The notes below the pieces were generated by a model that worked only from the letters and a program-made list of their open reading frames with translations, ran no database searches and was not told where the DNA came from. 64,000 nucleotides of DNA from positions 830,501-894,500 of the forward strand of contig NC_013520.1 in assembly GCF_000024945.1 (NCBI RefSeq), in the 5' to 3' direction. Origin of the DNA: Veillonella parvula DSM 2008. Its GTDB lineage: Bacteria > Bacillota > Negativicutes > Veillonellales > Veillonellaceae. Each line of letters starts with the position of its first letter. Position 1 is the stretch's first letter. A program made the translations under genes and the position numbers. Shown piece by piece: positions 44,165 through 51,749 of the stretch.

Positions 44165-45187
44165 ATGTCTATAACTATTGAACAGTTTTTATCTTTTTCT
44201 GAAAGTGAGCAATTACAAACTGTTAAAGAGCTTAATGATACTGGAAACGTAAAAACTATTATTGATGTGTTAACTCGTGTAGGCATAGAAAATTTATCTA
44301 TACCTCTGTTAGGTGAGCTTGGTAGAGCTTATAACAATAATGGCAATGAAAAAGAGGCAATAAAGGTATTAGAGTCTATTGATGAAGAGTATCGTGATGC
44401 GGTGTGGTATTATCGTTGTGCCTATGCGTATGGAGCTGTTGCTTTAGACAATAATGAATCGTATACATCAGATACTATGAAACAGATGCTAAGATTAGTA
44501 GATCAGGGCGTACGTTTAGCTCAGGAAAAGAATCTGGATGATATAAAATCGTATTGTTTTGAAGTCATTGATATGTGCTATATGCAGATGGACTTTGAAC
44601 AGTGTGAAGCAGAGTATCCTGAGTTATGTAAAGCTTATAGCAATTATGTAGCAGAGAAAAAGAAGAAACGAGAAGGTTTACCTCGTCATCGGACCATTAC
44701 TATTGAAGAAATCCAAGCTACAGATGATATGTGGACCATTAATGAGCCCATGTATTGGACTATCAATATTTATGGCTCTCATGATGATTATTTAGAATCT
44801 GCAAAAGGTTTTACCTTAGAGCAAAGATATCTCAATGCAATATGTTGGTATTTTGCTGAGGTTAATAATGGTGGTCATCATCAGTTTTTATATAACTCAA
44901 CAGGCATTGTATGGGAAGATGCTCTTGCTGGCTTACGCCTCTTCAAGATGGATGAGCTAGCAGATAATTTACAATCAGTTATCGATTACTTTGGGGGTTC
45001 AGTTCTATTTGATAGAGCTGAACGATGGACTATTTTACAAGACTGGGAAAATGAAGAGGAATTGTTCGATTTTCTCGATAAAAAAGATGATGTAGTGTAT
45101 GAATATGATGGAATTTATGAAGATACATTCGTACATGAACATCCTGAATTATTTGTATTTGATGGTACCTATACGATTCCAGAATAA
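44165..45187 (+). CDS. TPR-like module fused to DUF4375 (DMP19-like) domain
   Basis: A 340-residue protein. Residues about 1-140 match the TPR-like module of the SUKH fusion (LGRAYNNNGNEKEAIKVLESID, AVWYYRCAYAYG). Residues about 180-340 fit DUF4375, whose founder is the Neisseria DNA mimic DMP19: AICWYFAEVNNGGHHQFLYNS followed by WEDALAGLRLFKMDELADNL. The domain also occurs in immunity arrays. The ATG at 44165 lies after GAGGGGAAG; a GTG at 44156 is less likely. An extended -10 (TGC-TAAGAT, 44114-44122) lies upstream. Confidence 0.78.
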   Translation: MSITIEQFLSFSESEQLQTVKELNDTGNVKTIIDVLTRVGIENLSIPLLGELGRAYNNNGNEKEAIKVLESIDEEYRDAVWYYRCAYAYGAVALDNNESYTSDTMKQMLRLVDQGVRLAQEKNLDDIKSYCFEVIDMCYMQMDFEQCEAEYPELCKAYSNYVAEKKKKREGLPRHRTITIEEIQATDDMWTINEPMYWTINIYGSHDDYLESAKGFTLEQRYLNAICWYFAEVNNGGHHQFLYNSTGIVWEDALAGLRLFKMDELADNLQSVIDYFGGSVLFDRAERWTILQDWENEEELFDFLDKKDDVVYEYDGIYEDTFVHEHPELFVFDGTYTIPE

Positions 45188-45230
45188 GCTTGGGATATAT
45201 TTAACAAGATATAATCGATGTAACCGATAC

Positions 45231-45257
45231 AACTGGTACAACTGGTACAACTGGTAC
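45231..45257 (+). repeat. 9-bp tandem repeat
   Basis: Three exact copies of AACTGGTAC follow one another, preceded by a partial unit (GATAC). Located in the spacer that ends the accessory region. Copy number could vary. Confidence 0.9.
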
Positions 45258-45328
45258 TTTCACTATGTTAATCGATTTTATTATGTAGTAACTTTCACCA
45301 AGTAGAAACGATATATTAGAGGTATTAC

Positions 45329-45814
45329 ATGTTAGATAAACAAGGCGTATATGATTGTTTACGTGACCATCATATCGATTTTGAAATTACAGATCACGCA
45401 CCATTATTTAGTATGGACGATAAGCCAAATGTGCAGTTGCCCTATCCTGAGTGGGATGCAAAGAATTTATTTATACGAGATCATAAACGAGAGCATTACT
45501 ATTTAATTACCGTTCGTGGTTCAAAGCGTGTGGATCTAAAACAGTTCCGTAAGGACCATAAGTTGAAAAAGATTTCCTTTGGCTCTGAAGAAGAGCTATG
45601 GAATATATTGAAGATTAAACCAGGTCACGTATCTCCATTTTGCTTGCTCCATGATGAGGAACGCAAGGTCCATTACTATATTGACGCGGACTACGAGAAT
45701 AATTTAATCGGCATACATCCGAACCAAAATGATGCGACTGTGTGGTTTCAAGGTAAAGAACTAGTTAAACTCATTGAAGAGCATGGTACAATAGTAGAAT
45801 ATATTACATTGTGA
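45329..45814 (+). CDS. Prolyl-tRNA editing-like deacylase (YbaK/ProX family)
   Basis: Trans-acting editing enzyme that hydrolyses mischarged tRNA (Ala-tRNA-Pro in the ProXp-ala/PrdX type), 161 residues. Family pattern: N-terminal DHHIDFEITDHAPLFSM, KNLFIRDHKREHYYLITVRGSKRVDLK and the SPFCLLHDE segment of the substrate pocket (PrdX G-x-V-S/T-P-F). The start follows AGAGG. Single gene at the edge of the accessory region, with normal composition. Confidence 0.87.
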   Translation: MLDKQGVYDCLRDHHIDFEITDHAPLFSMDDKPNVQLPYPEWDAKNLFIRDHKREHYYLITVRGSKRVDLKQFRKDHKLKKISFGSEEELWNILKIKPGHVSPFCLLHDEERKVHYYIDADYENNLIGIHPNQNDATVWFQGKELVKLIEEHGTIVEYITL

Positions 45815-45828
45815 TTTAGGAGTCTTTT

Positions 45829-46596
45829 ATGAACAAAAATTTGTTAAAACGTATTGTATTAACATCTGCTATTGCCGTATTAGGTGTAAGCACATCTTTT
45901 GCAGCTCTTGTTATGGAACGGGATCAATCTGTAGATACAGCACCTAGCGTAGGTATGTATCGTTTCGAAGTACCTGTAGAGTTACAAGGAACTTATAATA
46001 GTGCAGGTGTAGCTAATCTGACAGCATCTATGGAAAAAGAACCTAATACATTGTCCATGAATGTGGCGCATGTAAAGGGTAATCCTTCGGAGTCTTATGT
46101 AGTTGAAATCTATAAAGATTTAGCTGCTATTGAGACACATCGCAAATCTGACCATTATCAAGCCTTTGTTAATGAAGTAGGTTCTAAATTAACAAATCGT
46201 AAGATGTATGATGTACAGTCTGTACTTTTATTTGAAAAGAAAGATGCATTATCCATTGTAAATGATGGTAAGGCAGTAGTTACCTTAACTGAGTTTACTG
46301 TTGATAGCAATGAAATCGATACGGTACAACGACAATATCAACTCGATATGGAACGTGCCGTTCGGGATGATGTGGGTTATAAGGCTGGTTATGTGCTTCG
46401 TGAAAGAAACGCAAAAAATCGCTGGTACATCATTCAGATCTATAGCAATCAGGAAGCCCTTACTAAACACTTGAACAGCCCAGGCTATCGCTTTATGATG
46501 AGCCAAATCCAAGGTAGTCTACAAGGGGTTACTACTAAAGTATTAGATGGGGATATCCTCGTAAACCATGGTGGTCAAGCTTTTGTTAGACCTTAG
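45829..46596 (+). CDS. Exported protein with two antibiotic-biosynthesis-monooxygenase (ABM) domains
   Basis: A 255-residue protein with a signal peptide (MNKNLLKRIVLTSAIAVLGV, cut after SFA) and two ferredoxin-like ABM repeats: one with SESYVVEIYKDLAAIETHRKS and HYQAFV, the second with RWYIIQIYSNQEALTKHLNS and GYRFMM. ABM proteins are often quinol monooxygenases or haem-related enzymes in the cytoplasm; export is unusual. TTTAGGAG precedes the ATG and a strong terminator follows, so it may share its transcript only with the deacylase 14 bases upstream. Confidence 0.8.
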   Translation: MNKNLLKRIVLTSAIAVLGVSTSFAALVMERDQSVDTAPSVGMYRFEVPVELQGTYNSAGVANLTASMEKEPNTLSMNVAHVKGNPSESYVVEIYKDLAAIETHRKSDHYQAFVNEVGSKLTNRKMYDVQSVLLFEKKDALSIVNDGKAVVTLTEFTVDSNEIDTVQRQYQLDMERAVRDDVGYKAGYVLRERNAKNRWYIIQIYSNQEALTKHLNSPGYRFMMSQIQGSLQGVTTKVLDGDILVNHGGQAFVRP

Positions 46597-46625
46597 TCTT
46601 TGATAAAATACTAATCAGTAAAGTT

Positions 46626-46657
46626 ACTGCTAGCATATTATGTGCTAGCAGTTTTTT
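46626..46657 (+). terminator. Terminator after the ABM protein gene
   Basis: Stem CTGCTAGCA / TGCTAGCAG with a seven-base loop and six T residues. Confidence 0.93.
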
Positions 46658-46704
46658 GCTATATAATAGGTTATAATCTAGTTAATTCTATTTAGGAGTT
46701 ATAT

Positions 46705-47484
46705 ATGACACAACAAGAACGATTGCGCTATCTTTTAGAGGGATTGGTAACAGAATATAAAGAGAAATATAACGAACATATAGATATTCCAGTAAATGAA
46801 GAAGAACAATTTACTCTATTTAGAGCACTATGTAATATTCGTCCAGCAGGAGCCATGCCCGCGGAATGGATGAAGATACAGGATGAATACTTAAATACAT
46901 TGGCTCATGAAAAAGGCATCGTTACGATTAACGATATGGAAGAGCGAGAACCTCAGATATATTTGTGGCAAGGGGATATAACGCGTCTAGCGGTAAAGGC
47001 TATAGTCAATGCAGCTAATGAGCAGTTGCTCGGTTGTTTTCTACCGAATCACAAATGTATTGATAATGCCATTCATACTTTTGCTGGTATTGAGTTACGT
47101 ATGGCCTGTGCTAGGATGACTGAGTATATGGATATGCCTGAAAAGACAGGTGTAGCTCGTATGACCTATGGTTTTAATTTACCTGCCAGTCATGTTATCC
47201 ATACGGTAGGGCCTATTGTTTATGATACTGTTACAGACTTAGAAAAAGAACAATTGTCATCGTGCTATAGATCTTGCTTGGAGCTAGCTAATGCTTATAG
47301 TTTGAAGTCCATTGCATTTTGCTGCATTTCTACAGGCGAGTTTAGATTTCCTAATGAATTGGCGGCCCAAATTGCTATCGATACGGTACGTAGGTATTTA
47401 AAAGAAACAAATAGTAAAATCCAAGTGGTATTTAACGTATTTAAGGATATAGATTATGACATCTACAACAAATTATTGGGATAA
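46705..47484 (+). CDS. Zinc-dependent macrodomain ADP-ribosyl hydrolase (Zn-Macro)
   Basis: Removes ADP-ribose from modified proteins. The 259-residue product has an N-terminal helical extension of about 80 residues and a macrodomain with WQGDITRLAVKAIVNAANE and the zinc motif GCFLPNHKCIDNAIH that marks the Zn-Macro class partnered with SirTM sirtuins. STGEFRFP is the phosphate loop. The sirtuin gene starts 29 bases before its stop. TTTAGGAG lies before the ATG, with TATAAT-like boxes at 46662 and 46672. Confidence 0.92.
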   Translation: MTQQERLRYLLEGLVTEYKEKYNEHIDIPVNEEEQFTLFRALCNIRPAGAMPAEWMKIQDEYLNTLAHEKGIVTINDMEEREPQIYLWQGDITRLAVKAIVNAANEQLLGCFLPNHKCIDNAIHTFAGIELRMACARMTEYMDMPEKTGVARMTYGFNLPASHVIHTVGPIVYDTVTDLEKEQLSSCYRSCLELANAYSLKSIAFCCISTGEFRFPNELAAQIAIDTVRRYLKETNSKIQVVFNVFKDIDYDIYNKLLG

Positions 47485-48328
47485 TATAGAACGTGTAAAA
47501 GAATTTTTGAATACTGCTGATGCGGTACTCGTTGGTATCGGGGCAGGTATGTCTACTGCAGCGGGTCTGACCTATAGTGGTGAGCGTTTTCATAAATACT
47601 TTGATGACTTTCACAAAAAGTATGGTATTACAGATATGTATTCTGGTGGATTCTATTCATTTGAAAGCATGGAAGAATATTGGGCATGGTGGAGCCGTCA
47701 TATCTACTATAATCGCTATGATATTTCAGCAGGTGAACCTTATATTCGGTTGATGGAGTTGTTACAAAATAAGAATTACTTTGTGATTACCACTAATGTA
47801 GATCATCAAATGCAATTTGCTGGAGTGGATAAAAATAGATTTTATTACATGCAAGGTGATTATGGCTTGTGGCAATGCTCTGAGCCATGTCATCAAAAGA
47901 CTTATGATAATGAAGAACAAGTGCGTCGTATGGTGAAAGAACAAAAGGATATGAAAATTCCCACAGAATTAATTCCTCACTGTCCTAGATGTGGCGAACT
48001 AATGACGATGAATTTACGTGTCGACGGTGCCTTTGTGCAAGACGAAGGTTGGTATGCAGCTCAAAAACGATATGCAAGTTTTATAGAGAATTATAAAGAT
48101 AAGAAAACCGTATTGTTAGAACTTGGTGTTGGCTATAATACGCCGATGATTATCAAATATCCATTTATGCGGATGGCACATGATAATATAGACACACTAT
48201 ATGTACCAGTTAATATTGAAAAACAATCGATTCCATTTGATATTCAGCAAAATACAGTATTATTTAATAATGACATACAAAAGGTATTGAATGATTTGTT
48301 ATCTAAAGAAGGAGTTAATGTACTATGA
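47456..48328 (+). CDS. Class M sirtuin (SirTM), protein ADP-ribosyltransferase
   Basis: NAD-dependent sirtuin of the macrodomain-linked class, 290 residues. The NAD site GIGAGMSTAAGLTYSG is intact, and zinc ligands are in CSEPC and CPRCG. In place of the classical catalytic His the sequence has ITTNVDHQMQ and MQGDYG, the Asn/Gln arrangement reported for SirTMs that ADP-ribosylate rather than deacetylate. It overlaps the macrodomain gene by 29 bases and the ogt gene by four. In known operons the target is a lipoylated GcvH-like protein; none is seen here. Confidence 0.92.
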   Translation: MTSTTNYWDNIERVKEFLNTADAVLVGIGAGMSTAAGLTYSGERFHKYFDDFHKKYGITDMYSGGFYSFESMEEYWAWWSRHIYYNRYDISAGEPYIRLMELLQNKNYFVITTNVDHQMQFAGVDKNRFYYMQGDYGLWQCSEPCHQKTYDNEEQVRRMVKEQKDMKIPTELIPHCPRCGELMTMNLRVDGAFVQDEGWYAAQKRYASFIENYKDKKTVLLELGVGYNTPMIIKYPFMRMAHDNIDTLYVPVNIEKQSIPFDIQQNTVLFNNDIQKVLNDLLSKEGVNVL

Positions 48329-48822
48329 ATTATAAATACACCTATGAAAGTCCATTAGGAACTATGATTATGCTTGGTACATTATCATACTTAACAGATT
48401 TATTTTTTATTGATGAAGCTTATGCACCTAGTTATGATGATGCGGAGTATATAGAGCAACTAACAGGTCCATTTGAAGTAACAATTATGTGGCTAAATCA
48501 ATACTTTAATGGTAAAAAGCCCTTTATTACACCTCTCATCCAGTTAGAAGGTACTGAGTTCCGTAAATCCGTATGGTCTATATTACAAACCATACCTTAT
48601 GGTGAAACTACAACATATGGAGATATTGGTAAACAGATTGCACAGCAACAAGGTAAAGAGAAATTCTCTGCTCAAGCCGTAGGGGGGGCTGTAGGGCATA
48701 ATCCAATTTCTATCATCGTTCCTTGTCACCGTGTTATTGGTAGTAATGGCCAGTTAACGGGCTATGCAGGGGGCATTGAACGCAAGAAATATATGCTAGA
48801 CCTAGAGTCAGAGCATAAATAA
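48325..48822 (+). CDS. ogt: Methylated-DNA-protein cysteine methyltransferase
   Basis: Suicide repair enzyme that moves alkyl groups from O6-guanine to its own cysteine. The active site PCHRVIGSNGQLTGYAGG and the helix-turn-helix IPYGETTTYGDIG are intact in a 165-residue protein of the Ogt type. An insertion with many Gln residues (QIAQQQGKEKFS) precedes the VGGAVGHNP segment. ATGA overlap with the sirtuin gene places it in the same operon. Confidence 0.95.
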   Translation: MNYKYTYESPLGTMIMLGTLSYLTDLFFIDEAYAPSYDDAEYIEQLTGPFEVTIMWLNQYFNGKKPFITPLIQLEGTEFRKSVWSILQTIPYGETTTYGDIGKQIAQQQGKEKFSAQAVGGAVGHNPISIIVPCHRVIGSNGQLTGYAGGIERKKYMLDLESEHK

Positions 48823-48854
48823 AGTAATAGTAAATATAAAACATAGATAATAAT

Positions 48855-48908
48855 AAAAGAGATTACTTCTATGTATAGTTAGACATACATAGAAGTAATC
48901 TCTTTTTT
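48855..48908. terminator. Bidirectional terminator, 22-bp stem
   Basis: Perfect inverted repeat 48855-48876 with 48885-48906 and an eight-base loop; T runs on both strands. It lies between convergent ogt and the FAH-family gene and can end both. Confidence 0.95.
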
Positions 48909-48995
48909 GTGTTTAGATATATTTAGTTGTAATGTAAATAGATATCGTAATAATAAGAATACGAGCAAATACAATACTTTAACAATGTACTTATT

Positions 48996-49658
48996 TTAAA
49001 TAAATTTGTTTTCTAAGGTACCAATACCACTTATGGAAACTGTAACAATATCTCCTGGTTTTAACCAAGAATACTTACTTTCGTTCTTACCTAATACTAC
49101 ACCACTAGGCGTACCTGTAAAGATAATGTCACCTTCTTGGAGTGTCATATATGTTGATAAGAAGGCAATAATGTTATAAGGCTTAAAAATCATTTGTTCT
49201 AGCTTTGCTTGTTGACGTATTTCACCATTTACTGTTGTCGTAATAGTAGCACTTTCAAAGTCAAAATCATCAGGAGATACAATATTAGGACCAATAGGAG
49301 CAAAGTGATCAAGCGATTTGCCAAGAATCCATTGAGAACCTCTAAATTGTAATGTACGGGCAGATACGTCGTTACCAATGGTATAGCCTAAGATATGTTC
49401 CATTGCCTTTTCAGGAGATATGTTTTTACCAGATTTACCGATGATGATAACTAATTCTCCTTCATAATCGTAATGGAAAGTTTCGTCTTCAATAGTAATT
49501 GTATCATGATTACCTGCAAGAGCATTTGATGTTTTCATAAAGATTTCTGGAAAATCATGTGTAGCTAGACTAGTTTCAGCAATATGATCAGCGTAGTTAA
49601 GGCCGATACAAATGATACTTTTAGGATTAGGAATTAAAAAATTTTTATTTTCGTTCAT
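48996..49658 (-). CDS. Fumarylacetoacetate hydrolase family protein
   Basis: A 220-residue FAH-fold enzyme of the YcgM/FAHD1 type, which act as acylpyruvases, oxaloacetate decarboxylases or 5-oxo-acid hydrolases. Metal ligands are expected in YEGELVIIIG (E-x-E) and in the following GNDVSARTLQ; GTPSGVVLG is the conserved C-terminal loop. The start has AGAGG upstream on the minus strand. Single gene; the natural substrate cannot be told from its neighbours. Confidence 0.88.
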   Translation of the reverse strand: MNENKNFLIPNPKSIICIGLNYADHIAETSLATHDFPEIFMKTSNALAGNHDTITIEDETFHYDYEGELVIIIGKSGKNISPEKAMEHILGYTIGNDVSARTLQFRGSQWILGKSLDHFAPIGPNIVSPDDFDFESATITTTVNGEIRQQAKLEQMIFKPYNIIAFLSTYMTLQEGDIIFTGTPSGVVLGKNESKYSWLKPGDIVTVSISGIGTLENKFI

Positions 49659-49711
49659 AATAGGGACCTCTAGTAAAATAGGATAATGTATATCTGAAAT
49701 TATTATAATAT

Positions 49712-49781
49712 AAATAGGGCGGTAGCTATACTGTAAAAAACAATTTTTATATTCAACGATAGTATAGCTAGGGGCCTATTT
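49712..49781 (+). repeat. 70-bp inverted repeat upstream of ilvE
   Basis: Arms AAATAGG-GCGG-TAGCTATACT and AGTATAGCTA-GGGG-CCTATTT pair at 17 of 21 positions around a 28-base AT-rich loop. It lies in the 285-base divergent spacer, about 100 bases before the predicted ilvE promoter, so it is not part of the ilvE leader. No T run; it could be a miniature element or a binding site. The rest of the spacer shows only the promoter below. Confidence 0.6.
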
Positions 49782-49880
49782 GATAATATACATATCTATT
49801 AATATGTTACCTATATATAGATGATATATCTTAATAGATACTATATCTGTATATATAATTTATCATCTCTATAGAATCTA

Positions 49881-49909
49881 TTGAAAATACAAGATGATAG
49901 TGATAAGAT
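49881..49909 (+). promoter_or_regulatory. Promoter of ilvE
   Basis: TTGAAA at 49881-49886, a 17-base spacer and TAAGAT at 49904-49909 with a TGA extension in front. The start codon is about 35 bases further on. Confidence 0.6.
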
Positions 49910-49943
49910 TAAGTGTATATCAATATAAATGGAGGTTATTGTT

Positions 49944-50966
49944 ATGAGCAAGAATATCGATTGGGATAATCTCGGTTTTGGTTATGTAGAAACCGACTAC
50001 CGTTATTTGACTACATATAAAGATGGTAAATGGGACGAAGGTGGTCTAATTATTGATGCTAACGTTGTCCTTAATGAATGTGCTGGTGTATTCCAATACG
50101 CTCAAACTGTTTTTGAAGGTTTGAAAGCATACTATACAAAAGATGGTCACATCGTATGCTTCCGTCCAGATTTGAATACAGAACGTTTGAATCAATCCTG
50201 TGAACGCCTTGTAATGCCTACATTACCTGAAGGTCGTTTCCTCGAAGCTGTAAAAGAAGTTGTAAAAGCAAATAAAGACTTTGTTCCTCCATATGGTCAT
50301 GGTGCAAGCCTTTATATTCGTCCTTACATGATGGGTACAAACTCCGTTATCGGTGTAAAACCTGCTGATGAATATCAATTCCGTGTGTTTACAACACCAG
50401 TAGGCCCTTACTTTAAAGGTGGTGCTAAACCAATCAAAATTCGTATTACTGATTTTGATCGTGCAGCTCCTCATGGTACTGGCCATATTAAAGCTGGTTT
50501 GAATTATGCTATGAGTTTGTATGCTATCACTGATGCTCATAATGAAGGCTATGCAGAAAATATGTATCTTGATGCGGCTACTCGTACACATGTAGAAGAA
50601 ACTGGTGGTGCTAACTTCATCTTTATTACTAAAGATGGTAAATTAGTTACACCTAAATCTGATAGTATTTTGCCATCCATTACACGTCGTTCTTTGATGT
50701 ATGTAGCAGAACACTACCTTGGTATGACTGTAGAACATCGTCCTGTTCATAAAGATGAATTAAAAGACTTTGCTGAAATTGGTCTTTGTGGTACAGCGGC
50801 TGTTATTTCTCCAGTAGGTCAAATCGATACTCCAGAAGGCACTATTAATGTTCCTGCTGGCATGGATGATATGGGTCCTATCACTAAAAAATTATATGAC
50901 ACATTACTTGGCATTCAACATGGTGAAATCGAAGCTCCTGAAGGCTGGGTAGTTAAAATTTGCTAA
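49944..50966 (+). CDS. ilvE: Branched-chain amino acid aminotransferase
   Basis: PLP enzyme for the last step of valine, leucine and isoleucine synthesis, 340 residues, of the fold-IV type close to eukaryotic BCATs. The PLP lysine is in HIKAGLNYAMS, and FQYAQTVFEGLKAY and EETGGANFIF are the conserved N-terminal and cofactor segments. The ATG at 49944 follows TGGAGGTT; an ATG at 49929 would overlap the ribosome site. Single-gene transcript with promoter and terminator. Confidence 0.95.
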   Translation: MSKNIDWDNLGFGYVETDYRYLTTYKDGKWDEGGLIIDANVVLNECAGVFQYAQTVFEGLKAYYTKDGHIVCFRPDLNTERLNQSCERLVMPTLPEGRFLEAVKEVVKANKDFVPPYGHGASLYIRPYMMGTNSVIGVKPADEYQFRVFTTPVGPYFKGGAKPIKIRITDFDRAAPHGTGHIKAGLNYAMSLYAITDAHNEGYAENMYLDAATRTHVEETGGANFIFITKDGKLVTPKSDSILPSITRRSLMYVAEHYLGMTVEHRPVHKDELKDFAEIGLCGTAAVISPVGQIDTPEGTINVPAGMDDMGPITKKLYDTLLGIQHGEIEAPEGWVVKIC

Positions 50967-51021
50967 TTATTTAACTATGCAAATATGATTTAATTATGCA
51001 AACATGAAAGTATATAAAAAT

Positions 51022-51052
51022 GGCATCTACCGTATGATAGATGCCGTTTTTT
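51022..51052 (+). terminator. Terminator after ilvE
   Basis: Stem GGCATCTA / TAGATGCC with an eight-base loop, then G and six T residues. Confidence 0.9.
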
Positions 51053-51110
51053 ATTCTGCTAAAGATATTAGTAAACTAATGATTTTGATTGATAAATATT
51101 CTAGCTATAT

Positions 51111-51503
51111 TTAGTTAGCGTTTGCTCTACTATGCACTTTAGCTATAAATTTTTCGTTGTTAATGACAAAGCGTTCATGTGTACCACGACCGATAATACC
51201 AATGCCATCAGAAGCTTCGATATCGAATGTGATTTTGCGACCTTCTACGGCGCTTACAATAGCTTTTGCTGTTACTGTTGCACCAAGTGGAGTTGGGGCC
51301 TCGTGAGTAATGGAGAGGGAAATGCCTACAGTACCTTCACCGTCCTCTAAATATGGCTGTACTGCAGCTTGTGCAGCTTCCTCCATAAGTGCACACATCG
51401 CTGGTGTGGCAAAGACATCTAAAGAACCGGATTTCATTGTTTTAGCAATATTAGATTCTGTAACTGTTACAGTAGCCGTAGCTGTTTGACCTGCTGATAC
51501 CAT
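51111..51503 (-). CDS. FlK-like hotdog thioesterase
   Basis: A 130-residue hotdog protein close in pattern to fluoroacetyl-CoA thioesterase FlK: Thr and Glu of the active site in VFATPAMCALMEEAA and His in ITHEAPTPLG. Most bacterial members are annotated only as thioesterase-like; the usual substrate is an unknown acyl-CoA. AGAAGG precedes the ATG on the minus strand. It is convergent with ilvE and divergent from the VTT protein gene. Confidence 0.85.
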   Translation of the reverse strand: MVSAGQTATATVTVTESNIAKTMKSGSLDVFATPAMCALMEEAAQAAVQPYLEDGEGTVGISLSITHEAPTPLGATVTAKAIVSAVEGRKITFDIEASDGIGIIGRGTHERFVINNEKFIAKVHSRANAN

Positions 51504-51711
51504 ATTATACCTTCTTTCATTAAGAAAATTCTCGTTATAATAGTATTATACATCTTTCGATAATTTTTATGCTAATGTAATGATACATATTTTATAGATA
51601 TATGTATACGCTTCTAAAGCTATATCGGTTACCAATTTTAAATATATTAAAAAAGCTATTCAGATTAGAATTAAAGAAATGTAACTAGTTATAACTGTTC
51701 TATAGAATACG

Positions 51712-51720
51712 TGATATAAT
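51712..51720 (+). promoter_or_regulatory. Extended -10 promoter of the VTT protein gene
   Basis: TGA-TATAAT (51712-51720) is an extended -10 box about 30 bases before the ATG. The hexamer 17 bases upstream (TAACTG) is a poor -35, as expected for this promoter class. Confidence 0.55.
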
Positions 51721-51749
51721 GAAGCTAGTCTTTTTAATACGAGGTATAT

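Noticed and set aside
27313-45300. Integrative element with integrase and att sites
   Set aside because: No integrase, relaxase or clear direct repeat at both edges was found. The region looks like a recombination-built array, not a discrete mobile island.
45099-45305. Frame with repeated RYNRCNRYNWYNWYNWY residues
   Set aside because: It is a shadow frame produced by the AACTGGTAC tandem repeat and the end of the DUF4375 gene.
49782-49943. T-box leader for ilvE
   Set aside because: There is no TGGNACCGCG-like T-box sequence and the predicted promoter leaves a leader of only about 28 bases.
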